DNA from: Sphingobium sufflavum | Lineage (GTDB): Bacteria > Pseudomonadota > Alphaproteobacteria > Sphingomonadales > Sphingomonadaceae | Assembly (NCBI RefSeq): GCF_021403115.1 | Contig: NZ_JAJSSH010000001.1 | Span: 310,001 to 374,000, forward strand | Length of the DNA stretch: 64,000 nt | Direction: 5' to 3' | Shown: piece by piece, positions 47,288-58,106 of the stretch | Position numbering within the stretch: position 1 is the first letter of the stretch | Layout: each line of letters begins with the position of its first letter | Position numbers and translations under genes: made by a program | The notes under the pieces: model-generated | Seen by the model: only the letters and a program-made list of their open reading frames with translations | What the model was told of the DNA's origin: nothing | Databases searched by the model: none

Positions 47288-47404
47288 GGGGGCAGTAGGA
47301 GGGCGCGCGGCAGGAAGGGGACACAGGAGCAGGGCGGCTATCACCGTCACCGCCCTGTCATGAGTCTGCGCCAAGGCTGTCCGAAATCATTCGGGATATA
47401 TGCC

Positions 47405-48319
47405 ATGACCCTGTCCGACGGTTTCGAGATGGATCGCATCAAGGAGGAGATCGCCGACAGCTTCGACGAGGAGCTGGAGATGGAGATCGACGAGAGCCGG
47501 CTGGAGAGCCTGCTGGGCGACATGGCCGACCACCCGGACCGGATGCAGCTCGACCGGCGCATCTATTTCCGCGAACTGTTCCGCCTCCAGCATGAACTGG
47601 TGCGGTTGCAGGAATGGGTGCAGCACAAGGGGCTGAAGGTCGTCGTCCTGTTCGAGGGACGCGATTCGGCGGGCAAGGGCGGGGCGATCAAGCGCATCAC
47701 CCAGCGGCTCAACCCCCGTGTGTGCCGCGTCGCCGCCCTGCCCGCGCCAAGCGAGCGCGAGCGGACCCAATGGTATTTCCAGCGTTATGTGCAGCATCTG
47801 CCCGCCGCGGGTGAGATCGTGCTGTTCGACCGGAGCTGGTATAATCGCTCCGGTGTCGAGCGGGTCATGGGCTTCTGCACCGAGGATGATGTGGAGGAAT
47901 TCTTTCGCTCCGTCCCGGAGTTCGAGCGGATGCTGGTGCGGTCGGGCATCATCCTGCTGAAATATTGGTTCTCCATCACCGACGACGAACAGCAGTTCCG
48001 CTTCAACATGCGTATCCATGATCCGCTGAAACAGTGGAAGCTGTCGCCGATGGACGTGGAGTCGCGCCGCCGCTGGGAGGATTACACCCGCGCGAAGGAA
48101 GCGATGATGGAGCGCACCCACATCCCCGAAGCGCCATGGTGGGTGGTGGAAGCGGTGGACAAGAAGCGGGCGCGGCTGAACTGCATCAGCCATCTGCTCG
48201 ACCAGATCCCCTATGAGGATGTGCCGCGGTCGTCGGTGGTCCTGCCCGACCGGGTGCGGCATGAGGATTATATCCGGCATCCGGTGCCGGAGGAAATGTA
48301 TGTGCCGTCGGTGTTCTGA
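47405..48319 (+). CDS. ppk2: Polyphosphate kinase 2
   Basis: 304 residues, class I PPK2 (one domain), which makes GTP/ATP from nucleoside diphosphate and polyphosphate. Walker A FEGRDSAGKGG at 83-93, the lid-like RVAALPAPSERERTQWYFQRYVQHLP, Walker B VLFDRSWYNRSGVERVMGFC, and WKLSPMDVESRRRWEDYTRAKEAM. Three in-frame ATGs (47360, 47405, 47429) precede the conserved region; the middle one was chosen, but none has a strong ribosome-binding site. Confidence 0.94.
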   Translation: MTLSDGFEMDRIKEEIADSFDEELEMEIDESRLESLLGDMADHPDRMQLDRRIYFRELFRLQHELVRLQEWVQHKGLKVVVLFEGRDSAGKGGAIKRITQRLNPRVCRVAALPAPSERERTQWYFQRYVQHLPAAGEIVLFDRSWYNRSGVERVMGFCTEDDVEEFFRSVPEFERMLVRSGIILLKYWFSITDDEQQFRFNMRIHDPLKQWKLSPMDVESRRRWEDYTRAKEAMMERTHIPEAPWWVVEAVDKKRARLNCISHLLDQIPYEDVPRSSVVLPDRVRHEDYIRHPVPEEMYVPSVF

Positions 48320-48437
48320 CGGGTGAGAGGCAGGGTGGGCGTCGTCGTTGCGCGGCTTTGGTCGCGGTGCGTCTGCCCTGCCCCGGATAGTGCCTATACT
48401 GTTATCCCGACTGTTATCCCGGATACGTCCTTCAGCC

Positions 48438-48464
48438 GTCACCCCGGATCAGGTCGGGGGTGAC
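48438..48464. repeat. REP-like palindrome, same family as 19869-19895
   Basis: Arms GTCACCCCGGA / TCGGGGGTGAC around TCAGG, in the 3' gap between ppk2 and the converging zntB-like gene. It has the same loop position and length (27 bases) as the palindromes in the 19.8 kb tandem repeat, with a few paired changes. Confidence 0.75.
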
Positions 48465-48496
48465 GTAAGCGGTAGGGTGGAGCGTCCCCTCCCAAA

Positions 48497-49414
48497 TTAC
48501 CGGAAGAAGCCCTTGCTGCGCAGGAAAAGGTAGGTTGCCCCGGCCGTGCCCGCCGCGACCAGCGTCGCCGCAAAGGTGCCGCCCGCCCCGGTGAACGGCA
48601 GGTCGCCGGTGTTCATCCCGAACAGGCCCGTCACCAGCGTCGCGGGCAGCATCAGCGCGGTCATCACCGACAAGAGGTAGAGATTCTGGTTGGTCCGCTG
48701 GTCCGACGCCAGGTCGAGTTCGTCGCGCAGCAGGCGGAGCTGCCCCTGCACGCCCAGCGCATCGGCATCCAGCCCCTGCAACCGCTGCGACAGTTTCTCG
48801 ATCGTGGGGTGGAGCGCATCGGGCAGGTCGTCGTCCTGTTCCAGCCGCCGGAACACCCGCTGCATGCCGTCGAGCATACGGTGAAGCTGCGCCAGCCGCC
48901 GCCGTATGTCGAGCAACTGGCGGCTGGTCGGCGGATGATGGCCGTCGAGAAAGGCGTCCTCCGCCACCTGCACGTCGCTGGACAGGGTGCGGATGACGCT
49001 GTCGATATTCTGGATCAGCGCGCTGACCAGCAGGTCCAGCGCCGCGCCCGGCCCGTCCACCCGCGCGCCGTCGCGGATGCGGCGCTGCACGATGTCGGCA
49101 AAGCCCAGCGGGTGCAGCCGGGTGGTGACGATCAGGCCGGGCATCAGCGCAACGCGCAACGCGCCGACGCGGGCGGTGTCGCGCACGTCGAAATCCCGCT
49201 CCAGGTCGTGGAGGGTGCAGCAGACCACCCAGTCGTCCCCGCTGCCCTCCACCAGCGCGCGCTGGTGCATGTCCTGCGAGAGGAGCAGTTCGCGCGCGGC
49301 GGGGGGCAGGCTGGCGGCGCCCTCCATCCACACCCGCGTGCCATGGTCGGCGAGGTTGAGGTGGAGCCAGCGGAAGGCGCCGGGATGGGCGCTGTCGCAC
49401 CGCTCCACCGCCAC
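48497..49414 (-). CDS. ZntB/CorA family divalent metal transporter
   Basis: A CorA-superfamily channel subunit; 305 residues from the GTG at 49414. A long helical cytoplasmic domain is followed by two C-terminal membrane helices with the pore motif GLFGMNTGDLPF (GMN) between them. ZntB-type rather than CorA because of the N-terminal pattern. In-frame similarity-like sequence (GLLWGLDFAPGG) continues upstream of the GTG, but no ATG/GTG/TTG lies there; a CTG at 49510 would give 337 residues, closer to E. coli ZntB (327). Start therefore uncertain. Zinc or magnesium transport is inferred. Confidence 0.88.
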   Translation of the reverse strand: MAVERCDSAHPGAFRWLHLNLADHGTRVWMEGAASLPPAARELLLSQDMHQRALVEGSGDDWVVCCTLHDLERDFDVRDTARVGALRVALMPGLIVTTRLHPLGFADIVQRRIRDGARVDGPGAALDLLVSALIQNIDSVIRTLSSDVQVAEDAFLDGHHPPTSRQLLDIRRRLAQLHRMLDGMQRVFRRLEQDDDLPDALHPTIEKLSQRLQGLDADALGVQGQLRLLRDELDLASDQRTNQNLYLLSVMTALMLPATLVTGLFGMNTGDLPFTGAGGTFAATLVAAGTAGATYLFLRSKGFFR

Positions 49415-49538
49415 CGCAACGCCGCCGGGCGCGAAGTCCAGGCCCCAGAGGAGGCCCGGACCCGCGCCCGGCGTGCTGCCCGCGAGGGGCAGGGGCGGAT
49501 TCCCGGTCAGAGGAAGGCCCCGGTCAAAGCATGGGCAC

Positions 49539-51143
49539 TCAGAAGCTCTTCGAGAAGAGCATGTAGAGCGTGCCCGACAGCAGGATGGACACGGGCAGGG
49601 TCAGCACCCACGCCATCAGCAGGTTGCGGATCGTGCTCATCTGGAGACCGGAGCGGTTGGCGGCCATGGTGCCCGCCACGCCCGACGACAGGACATGGGT
49701 GGTGGAGACGGGCAGGCCCAGCGCATCCGCGCCGAAGATGGTGCCCATCGCGACCAGTTCCGCCGACGCGCCCTGGGCATAGGTCAGGTGCGACTTGCCG
49801 ATCTTTTCCCCCACGGTCACGACGATCCGCTTCCACCCGACCATGGTGCCGAGGCCGAGCGCAAAGGCCACCGCGATCTTGACCCACAGCGGGATGAAGC
49901 GGGTGCCGGCGTCCAGCGACTTCTTGTAATCGCCCAGCGCGTCCTTCTGTGCATCGTCCAGGCCAGCGGCTTTGTCCTTGCCCAGCCGCTTGATGGCTTC
50001 GGAGGCGAGATACATGTCGTTGCGGACATTCTCCACCGCGGCGGCGGGCACCTTGGCCAGCGAGCCATATTCGCCAACCTGCCGGTCGATGTCCTTGACC
50101 AGCACGGCCAGCGCCGGGGTGGTGGACGGCTCATAGCTCTTGTTGGCGATATAGGTGGTCACGGTCTGGCGGGCGGCCGGTGCGCTGAGCGCCGGGGTGC
50201 TGCCGCCCTGCGCCAGTGCGCCATAGGCCTTGTCCGCATTGACGTGGAATTCGGCGGTGTAGCTGGCGGGCACGGCCCGGTTGAGCGCATAGGCGGTGGG
50301 CACGGTGCCGATCAGGATCAGCATGATGAGGCCCATGCCCTTTTGCCCGTCGTTGGAGCCATGGGCAAAGCTGACGCCAGTGCAGGTGAAGATCAGCAGC
50401 GAGCGAATCCACAGCGGCGGCGGCACGCCGTCCTTTGGCTCCTGATACAGCGCCTTGTTGCGGATCAGCAGCTTCATGGCGATGAACAGGGCGGCGGCGA
50501 CGCCAAAGCCGATCAGCGGCGAGAGGAGGAGCGCCTGCCCGATCTCCGTCGCCTTCGTCCAATCCACGCCCGCCGTGCCGCTCTTGCCGTGCAGCATCGC
50601 ATTGGCGACGCCGACGCCGATGATCGACCCGATCAGCGTGTGCGAGGAGGAGGACGGGATGCCCAGCCACCATGTGGCGAGGTTCCAGACGATGGCCGCG
50701 ATCAGCAGCGCGAAGACCATGGCGAAACCGGCGTTCGACCCGACCTTCAGGATCAGCTCCACCGGCAGCAGCGAGACGATGCCGAACGCGACTGCGCCGC
50801 CCGACAGCAGCACGCCGAGGAAGTTGAAGAAGCCCGACCACACCACCGCGACATTGGCGGGCATGGCGTTGGTGTAGATCACCGTGGCCACGGCGTTGGC
50901 GGTGTCGTGAAAGCCGTTCACAAATTCGAAGCCGAGCGCGATGAGCAGGGCGATGAAGAGGAGGAGGAAGGGCAGCAGCGCCGTGGCGCTGACGCCCGCC
51001 GCGCTGGCATCCGCATAGACGCTGTAGGCGACATAGAAGAGGGCGGCGAGGATGGTAGCGACCAGACCGACCTGGCCCGCCAGCCCCAGCCCTTGGTCAA
51101 GATTGGGCCGGGTATAATGCCCGGCGGTGATAGATGCGCTCAT
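49539..51143 (-). CDS. PiT family inorganic phosphate transporter
   Basis: 534 residues, with about ten membrane helices. The two PiT signature repeats are GFEFVNGFHDTANAVATVIYT and SFAHGSNDGQKGMG, plus GADALGLPVSTTHVLSSGVAGTM. A soluble loop of about 150 residues (roughly 250-400: YTAEFHVNADKAYGAL ... YKKSLDAGTRF) separates the halves. Low-affinity phosphate symport at the inner membrane. Start MSASITAGHY replaces an open but unrelated extension. A ZntB-like gene follows on the same strand; ppk2 is nearby, so phosphate uptake and polyphosphate use are neighbours. Confidence 0.94.
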   Translation of the reverse strand: MSASITAGHYTRPNLDQGLGLAGQVGLVATILAALFYVAYSVYADASAAGVSATALLPFLLLFIALLIALGFEFVNGFHDTANAVATVIYTNAMPANVAVVWSGFFNFLGVLLSGGAVAFGIVSLLPVELILKVGSNAGFAMVFALLIAAIVWNLATWWLGIPSSSSHTLIGSIIGVGVANAMLHGKSGTAGVDWTKATEIGQALLLSPLIGFGVAAALFIAMKLLIRNKALYQEPKDGVPPPLWIRSLLIFTCTGVSFAHGSNDGQKGMGLIMLILIGTVPTAYALNRAVPASYTAEFHVNADKAYGALAQGGSTPALSAPAARQTVTTYIANKSYEPSTTPALAVLVKDIDRQVGEYGSLAKVPAAAVENVRNDMYLASEAIKRLGKDKAAGLDDAQKDALGDYKKSLDAGTRFIPLWVKIAVAFALGLGTMVGWKRIVVTVGEKIGKSHLTYAQGASAELVAMGTIFGADALGLPVSTTHVLSSGVAGTMAANRSGLQMSTIRNLLMAWVLTLPVSILLSGTLYMLFSKSF

Positions 51144-51429
51144 GCTGTCGGCTCCCCAAAAGATGATTCGGGGGTAGGCCGGTTCCATGACAGCAATGTT
51201 GCGGTGAAAATGGGTTCAGCACGCAGCCCTCGCCGCTCGCTGAACGATTGGCCGATGAATTGACCGATGTTCCGTCCATCCGACGCAAGGGCGGACTGCG
51301 TCTTTTTCTGGATGATTGGCGGGGTGTCTTACGCAGGATATTTCTGTGTCTAATCCTGGATCGGGAAGTTAAGTCGGAATTATCGAATATCTGATGATCG
51401 TTTCTGATTGCTGTTTGGATTGACGTAAA

Positions 51430-52419
51430 ATGAGGAAAACCATGGTTCGTGCGTTTATTGCCATGATAGTATTGGCGGCCCTGAATATTGGCTTCGTCAA
51501 TACTGTTTCCGCGCAATTGGCGCGCACCTGGGTTTCGGGAGTTGGCGACGATGCCAATCCCTGCAGCCGAACCGCTCCCTGCGCGACATTTGCGAGTGCT
51601 GTGCCCCGGACCCTGGCAAGCGGCGAGGTTAATTGCCTCGATTCCGGTGGGTTCGGCCCGGTGACGATCACCAAGGCGATCACGATCCGATGTGATGGCG
51701 GAGCGATCGGCGGTATTCTGGCGGTCGATACGGACGCCATTGTCGTTCAGGCCGGGATTGATGATTTCGTGTATCTGATCGGGCTGGATCTGGAGGGCAT
51801 GGGCCGCATGGTGTCGGGGCAACCCGTCGCGGCTGGTGGTTTGAACGGAATCCATTTCCTGTCCGGCCGCTCATTGACGATCGAAAATTGCAGCATCCGC
51901 AATTTCCGGCAAAGCGGAATACAGTATGTCTCTCACAACGCTTTTTCATTCCTGAATGTCAGTGGAACGAAAATTCATAACAGCGGTACAGAGGGTAGTG
52001 CTTATGGGATCTATATTTCGCCCTATGGGGATGGAATCGTGAATATTACAAGATCCGATATTGTGGGAAATACACAGGGTATATCTGTGCAAGGCGGTGC
52101 ATATACCAGAAAGGTCGCCGGTGTTGTTAGTGATACTAATGTGAACGCCAATAGACTTCTGGGTATCTCGATACTCAAGAATTCAGCGGAGTCCCTGGTC
52201 TTGTCGCTCGACAATGTACGGGTTGTTGGAAACGGAAGCTATGCCCTGGTGGCAAATGGTGTGGGCACGGGAATGCTGGTCGGCCGGTCGACGATCAACC
52301 ATAATGAACGCGGACTGTTGCCGGTCGGAGGCGGCCTCCTGATATCCTATGGCAATAATGCGGTGAACGGCAATAACAGCAGGGATGGGGCTTTCTCCTC
52401 CGTCATTCCAATGAAGTGA
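51430..52419 (+). CDS. Secreted right-handed beta-helix protein
   Basis: 329 residues, visibly less GC-rich than its neighbours, with many AT-ending codons. Signal peptide 1-29 (ALNIGFVNTVSAQ). RTWVSGVGDDANPCSRTAPCATFASAV and CLDSGGFGPVTITKAITIRCDGG are the opening of a known family of Cys-containing secreted parallel beta-helix proteins; the rest has repeated NITRSDIVGN-, GISILKNS- and STINHNERG-type turns. Pectate-lyase-like fold, but no catalytic residues are obvious. A second ATG at 51442 with GAGGAAAA before it is an alternative start. Probably acquired by transfer (composition, isolated). Confidence 0.82.
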   Translation: MRKTMVRAFIAMIVLAALNIGFVNTVSAQLARTWVSGVGDDANPCSRTAPCATFASAVPRTLASGEVNCLDSGGFGPVTITKAITIRCDGGAIGGILAVDTDAIVVQAGIDDFVYLIGLDLEGMGRMVSGQPVAAGGLNGIHFLSGRSLTIENCSIRNFRQSGIQYVSHNAFSFLNVSGTKIHNSGTEGSAYGIYISPYGDGIVNITRSDIVGNTQGISVQGGAYTRKVAGVVSDTNVNANRLLGISILKNSAESLVLSLDNVRVVGNGSYALVANGVGTGMLVGRSTINHNERGLLPVGGGLLISYGNNAVNGNNSRDGAFSSVIPMK

Positions 52420-52494
52420 CGTTGCGTCCAGCCGTTGCCGGATAGGGTCTCCATATCGGGATGATGGGCAGGGCATGCGATCCGCTGTAGCTAT

Positions 52495-52527
52495 GAGAGC
52501 GTTCTTACATGGGACGAAAACGCTCTC
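52495..52527. repeat. Inverted repeat downstream of the beta-helix gene
   Basis: GAGAGCGTT and AACGCTCTC form perfect 9-bp arms around a 15-base loop. Weakly T-rich sequence follows. It may be the terminator of the beta-helix gene, or a dispersed element related to the 37052-37095 repeat (AAACGCTCT shared). Confidence 0.5.
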
Positions 52528-52618
52528 GTTTGTCTGGTGCCGTATTTTTCGAGCCGTTGACCGTAAGCGGTCCCTTTGAAAATGCCCTATGCCAGCCCGA
52601 TGGGGTTCGCGGACATGG

Positions 52619-52650
52619 AAAAACCCCGGCCATTGCTGACCGGGGTTTTC
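52619..52650 (-). terminator. Rho-independent terminator of the etfBA operon
   Basis: On the minus strand AAAACCCCGG pairs perfectly with CCGGGGTTTT across a 10-base loop, and the right arm runs into six T residues. It lies 29 bases after the etfA stop. Confidence 0.85.
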
Positions 52651-52678
52651 ATTCCGTGGTGCGATCCGGTGGAGTGGA

Positions 52679-53607
52679 TCAGAGCTTTTCGGTCAGTTCG
52701 GGCACGATCTTGAACAGATCGCCGACGATGCCGATGTCCGCGACCTGAAAGATGGGGGCGTCCTCATCCTTGTTGATCGCGATGATCGTCTTGCTGTCCT
52801 TCATGCCGGCCAGATGCTGGATCGCGCCGGAGATGCCGACCGCGATATAGACTTCGGGGGCGACGATCTTGCCGGTCTGGCCGACCTGATAGTCGTTGGG
52901 GGCATAGCCGGCGTCCACCGCGGCGCGCGATGCGCCGACCGCCGCGCCGATCTTGTCGGCCAGCGGGAAGATGGTGGCCTCGAACGTCTCGGCATCCTTC
53001 AGCGCGCGGCCGCCGGACACAATGACCTTGGCGCTGGTCAGTTCGGGACGCTCCAGCTTGGCGATTTCGGCGCCGACGAAGGACGAGATGCCCTTGTCAC
53101 CGGTGGAGGCAACCGCCTCGACCACGCCGGAACCACCCTCACGGGCGGCCTTCTCGAACGCGGTGCCGCGCACGGTGATGACCTTCTTGGCATCCTTCGA
53201 CCGGACGGTCGCGATGGCGTTGCCCGCGTAGATGGGACGGGTGAAGGTGTCCTCGCTCTCGACCGACAGGATGTCGCTGATCTGCGCGACGTCGAGCAGG
53301 GCGGCGACGCGCGGCGCGATATTCTTGCCATGCGTGGTGGCGGGCGCGATGAAGGCGTCGTGGCTGCCCAGCAGTTCGACGATCAGCGGTGCGACATTCT
53401 CGGCCAGCGCATGTTCGAACGCGGCGTCGTCCGCGACATGGACCTTGCCCACGCCGGCGATCTTCGCGGCTTCGGCAGCGGCGCCATCGACGCCCTTGCC
53501 CGCGACGAGCAGATGGACTTCACCCAGCTTCGACGCGGCGGTGACGGCGGAGAGGGTCGCGTCCTTGACGGACACATTGTCATGCTCGACCCAAACGAGT
53601 GTCTTCG

Positions 53608-53611
<4 letters not shown>
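52679..53611 (-). CDS. etfA: Electron transfer flavoprotein, alpha subunit
   Basis: FAD-binding subunit of ETF, which takes electrons from acyl-CoA and other dehydrogenases to ETF-ubiquinone oxidoreductase. 310 residues; the C-terminal FAD domain has [62 protein letters not shown]. The start overlaps the etfB stop by 4 bases. Confidence 0.97.
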
Positions 53612-54357
<746 letters not shown>

Positions 54358-54470
54358 TGCAAACGGTCCTTCCTAAAACTCCGCGTGCCGGGCCGTGGAG
54401 AGTCCAACCGGATAAACGAAACTGCCTTTGCCTTACCCGACGCACAGGTCAAGTCCTGCAAACGCAATGA

Positions 54471-54502
54471 GGCCGCGCATGTGTGAAACACGATGCGCGG
54501 CC
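54471..54502 (-). terminator. Hairpin after sucC (terminator candidate)
   Basis: GGCCGCGCAT and ATGCGCGGCC form a 10-bp perfect stem, extended inside by GTGT/ACAC with a 1-base bulge. It starts 24 bases after the sucC stop. The following sequence on the minus strand is only mildly T-rich, so termination may be partial. Confidence 0.55.
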
Positions 54503-54525
54503 CGATTATCTTATCGTGGGGGCGA

Positions 54526-55725
<1,200 letters not shown>

Positions 55726-55849
55726 CGCAGAAGCCTTCGCGCTGAAGTTGCAAATTGATGGCGCCTCCCAAGCATGTTTGCCGGGGCCGGTCCAGCGGGA
55801 CTCGGCGGCGCTATTTTGCAAAGTTGCGAAGTCGGGTGGCGCTATTTCG

Positions 55850-56167
55850 TCAAAGGCCGAGGGCGCAGCGGGCGGCGGCGCGGCTGGTGATCGACCATAT
55901 CTCGCCATCGCCCAGCGCGCGGACCTGATACAAATAGGCGTCGATGCTGGTCTTGCGCGGGTTGCGGTCGGTGACATGCGACAGGGAGCGAAGCCGCAAA
56001 AGCTGCTTCACCGAAAGGCGCGGGGTCATGTCCTGCGCCATGCAGGCGGCCATGCCGTCCGACAGGCCCGCGCTGGCAAGGCCGGTGCGCAATTGCGCCT
56101 GTGGCGTGGCGCAACCGGCAAGAGAGAGGGAGAGCGCGAGGAGGGGGAGAAGGTGGCGCGAAGGCAT
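55850..56167 (-). CDS. Small putative lipoprotein
   Basis: 105 residues with a lipoprotein signal ([19 protein letters not shown]; lipobox LAGC, Cys19). The rest includes [32 protein letters not shown] and a C-terminal Arg/Ala segment. Two further cysteines could form a disulfide. Family not recognised. It starts 112 bases from the divergent iron-permease gene and follows no obvious operon. Confidence 0.7.
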   Translation of the reverse strand: MPSRHLLPLLALSLSLAGCATPQAQLRTGLASAGLSDGMAACMAQDMTPRLSVKQLLRLRSLSHVTDRNPRKTSIDAYLYQVRALGDGEIWSITSRAAARCALGL

Positions 56168-56279
56168 CTGGAACGGTTCCCGGTAGCGATGGGTTATCGC
56201 GCGGCGGATTGGCAGGGGCGCCGGGATAGCGCAAGGGGGACGCAGACCGCATCCGCATCCCCGTCAGGAGTAGCAAGCC

Positions 56280-56702
56280 ATGGACCGTTTCTTCAGCATG
56301 GTGGCCGCGCGGATCGCCGCATGGGCGGGCCAGCCCGCCGCCTTCATCATCGCGTTGAGCGTGGTCATCATCTGGGGCGTGAGCGGGCCTTTGTTCCAAT
56401 GGTCGGACACATGGCAGCTGGTCATCAACACGGGGACGACCATCATCACCTTCCTGATGGTGTTCCTGATCCAGAACGCCCAGAACCGCGACGCCGCGGC
56501 GATGCAGGTGAAGCTGGACGAACTGATCCGCGCCGTGGCCGATGCGCGCAACGACTTCATCGGCATCGAGCATCTGACCGACGCGGAACTGGAGCGCATC
56601 CGCCACGCGCTGGAGCAGACGGAGGATTGCGCGGGTAGCGATGGCAATGGCGGGGCCGCGTCACGGGCGGAACTGATCGACCGGCTGCTGGTGCGGCGCT
56701 GA
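56280..56702 (+). CDS. Low-affinity iron permease family protein
   Basis: 140 residues with two membrane helices (AAFIIALSVVIIWGVSGPLFQ, LVINTGTTIITFLMVFLIQNAQNRD) and a cytoplasmic C-terminal helical part (IRAVADARNDFIGIEHLTDAELERIR). The FLIQNAQNRDAAAMQVKLDELI block is the signature of the bacterial 'low affinity iron permease' family (FET4-like name only); actual iron transport is not proven for it. A Shine-Dalgarno (CAGGAG) is upstream. Confidence 0.88.
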   Translation: MDRFFSMVAARIAAWAGQPAAFIIALSVVIIWGVSGPLFQWSDTWQLVINTGTTIITFLMVFLIQNAQNRDAAAMQVKLDELIRAVADARNDFIGIEHLTDAELERIRHALEQTEDCAGSDGNGGAASRAELIDRLLVRR

Positions 56703-56770
56703 CCATCGGTCGCACCAGCAGACAGACCCTTTTATCGCGCCCTTTTATCGCGGCTGCTGTCGCAGCAGGA

Positions 56771-57115
56771 TCAGCGGCAGCGGACGTTCTTGCGATCCAC
56801 CTCGCGCCCGATCAGCGCGCCCGCACCCGCGCCGAGGAGGGTGCCGAGCGTCTTGCTGCCACCCGGAGCGATGACATTGCCGAGCACGCCGCCCGCCAGT
56901 CCGCCGACGATCACGCCGGTCGAGCCATCCTTGCGCTTGCAATAATAGCCGCCATCATTGTTGCGATAGATCTGGTCATTGTCGCCCAGATAGTAACCGT
57001 CGTTGTTCGACGCATAGCCGGGACGCCCGCCATAGCCGTCGCCATAACCATCGCCGGTGCAGGCGCCCAGCGGCAGGAGCATCGCCGTGGCGGCGATCAG
57101 GAGGGGTCGGGTCAT
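56771..57115 (-). CDS. Glycine-zipper 2TM lipoprotein
   Basis: 114 residues. Lipoprotein signal MTRPLLIAATAMLLPLGAC (lipobox LGAC, Cys19), a Gly/Tyr/Asp-rich linker (about 20-60), YYCKRKDGSTGVIVGGLAGGVLGN and LGTLLGAGAGALIGREVDRKNVRC. The C-terminal half closely matches the larger protein at 10660-11232. An outer-membrane or periplasmic structural role is likely. Start set by the lipobox, with AAGAGGA upstream. Confidence 0.85.
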   Translation of the reverse strand: MTRPLLIAATAMLLPLGACTGDGYGDGYGGRPGYASNNDGYYLGDNDQIYRNNDGGYYCKRKDGSTGVIVGGLAGGVLGNVIAPGGSKTLGTLLGAGAGALIGREVDRKNVRCR

Positions 57116-57346
57116 CGGGGCATCCTCTTCTTCATCGTTTCGGATAAGGCTCCAACGGTCGGCGGGCGGGGAGGTTGCGGAGAAAAGGCCCCTGCCCGAC
57201 ATCGCGCGGCCCGACATTGCGTGGAGCGACGCGCCAAAAGAAGCACCCGCCCCTTCGCCTTGGCGGCGACGGGCGGGTGAAGTCATGCGCTATGGGGGCG
57301 CATCATGCCGGACGTAAGGGGGGAACGCCCGGAAGAGGGTGGGGGA

Positions 57347-57568
57347 TCAGGCCGGGGTCGGCTTGTGATCGTGCACGGCGGTCGGGCGGATCGGCGCGCC
57401 GCCGGGACCACCGGCGGCCTCGATCGAGGCGCGCTTTTCCGACGCATAGGCTTTCAGATCGTCGGCCCGGTCCCTGACCTTGTCACCGAAACGCTGGAGC
57501 GAGCCATTCTTGTAGAGCTGGCGACCGGCGGCGGCGGCGATGCCTGCGAAGATAAGGGCGCGAAGCAT
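57347..57568 (-). CDS. Small hypothetical protein with N-terminal hydrophobic segment
   Basis: 73 residues: MLRALIFAGIAAAAGRQLYKNG is hydrophobic, then a charged helix (RFGDKVRDRADDLKAYASEKRASIEAAGG). The start has a strong ribosome-binding site (AAGGAAGGAGAAGG). Resembles small sphingomonad proteins of unknown role; possibly membrane-anchored. Confidence 0.65.
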   Translation of the reverse strand: MLRALIFAGIAAAAGRQLYKNGSLQRFGDKVRDRADDLKAYASEKRASIEAAGGPGGAPIRPTAVHDHKPTPA

Positions 57569-58106
57569 GATCCTTCTCCTTCCTTGAAATGTCGTTGCCT
57601 TGGAATGTGTTGATGGCCCAACGCGGCAGCGGCGCGATGGTTTCCCCACGGCGGCCAAAAGGCTGTGACGGCGGATGCACGGGTGGGGCCAATCGACATT
57701 CCGTCCTGACGGCCTGCCAATGGTTGCAGTGCGGCCCGTGCTCGCTTCAAACTCCGAGCGTCCGGTGCTGAGATAGGATCCGTGCGCTCTGTTGCAGCAA
57801 GGCGTGTGCCTCGGTTCGACGGTCTTGGACAACCGCCATTTTCGGCTCGCCGTCTTCGTATGCGCGGATGAGGTGGCAAAAAGGCGGGATGTCACTGTGC
57901 CGCAGGGAGGGACGCGGGCCGCATCGTTCCGCCATGGCGCGGCCCGTGTGGCGGGGGTGGGTCGCCCCGGCTTTGACCACCGGTCCCCGTTCCGAAGATC
58001 GTGTCGTCCCTGCCGGGGCTGAACTGGTGCGGAAGGGGGATCGCCGTCTCCTTCCCTGCGCGCCCTGTCCTGCTGTCCCGGCGCGGGCGGGGTGCCGGGT
58101 GGGGCG
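57569..58106. other. Intergenic region with the second conserved non-coding block
   Basis: 538 bases without a gene I can support. The main feature is the block at 57686-57866 that matches 34592-34775. The rest is GC-rich and unremarkable, and its open frames look like chance. Confidence 0.55.
57686..57866. repeat. Conserved non-coding block, copy B
   Basis: Counterpart of 34592-34775 in the same orientation, about two thirds identical by eye. It lies upstream of the small gene that starts at 57568 (minus strand), whereas copy A lies between convergent genes. Confidence 0.6.

Noticed and set aside
48987..51263. A 758-codon plus-strand frame opposite the ZntB-like and phosphate transporter genes
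   Set aside because: It is antisense to two transporters with clear signatures, and its composition is not protein-like.
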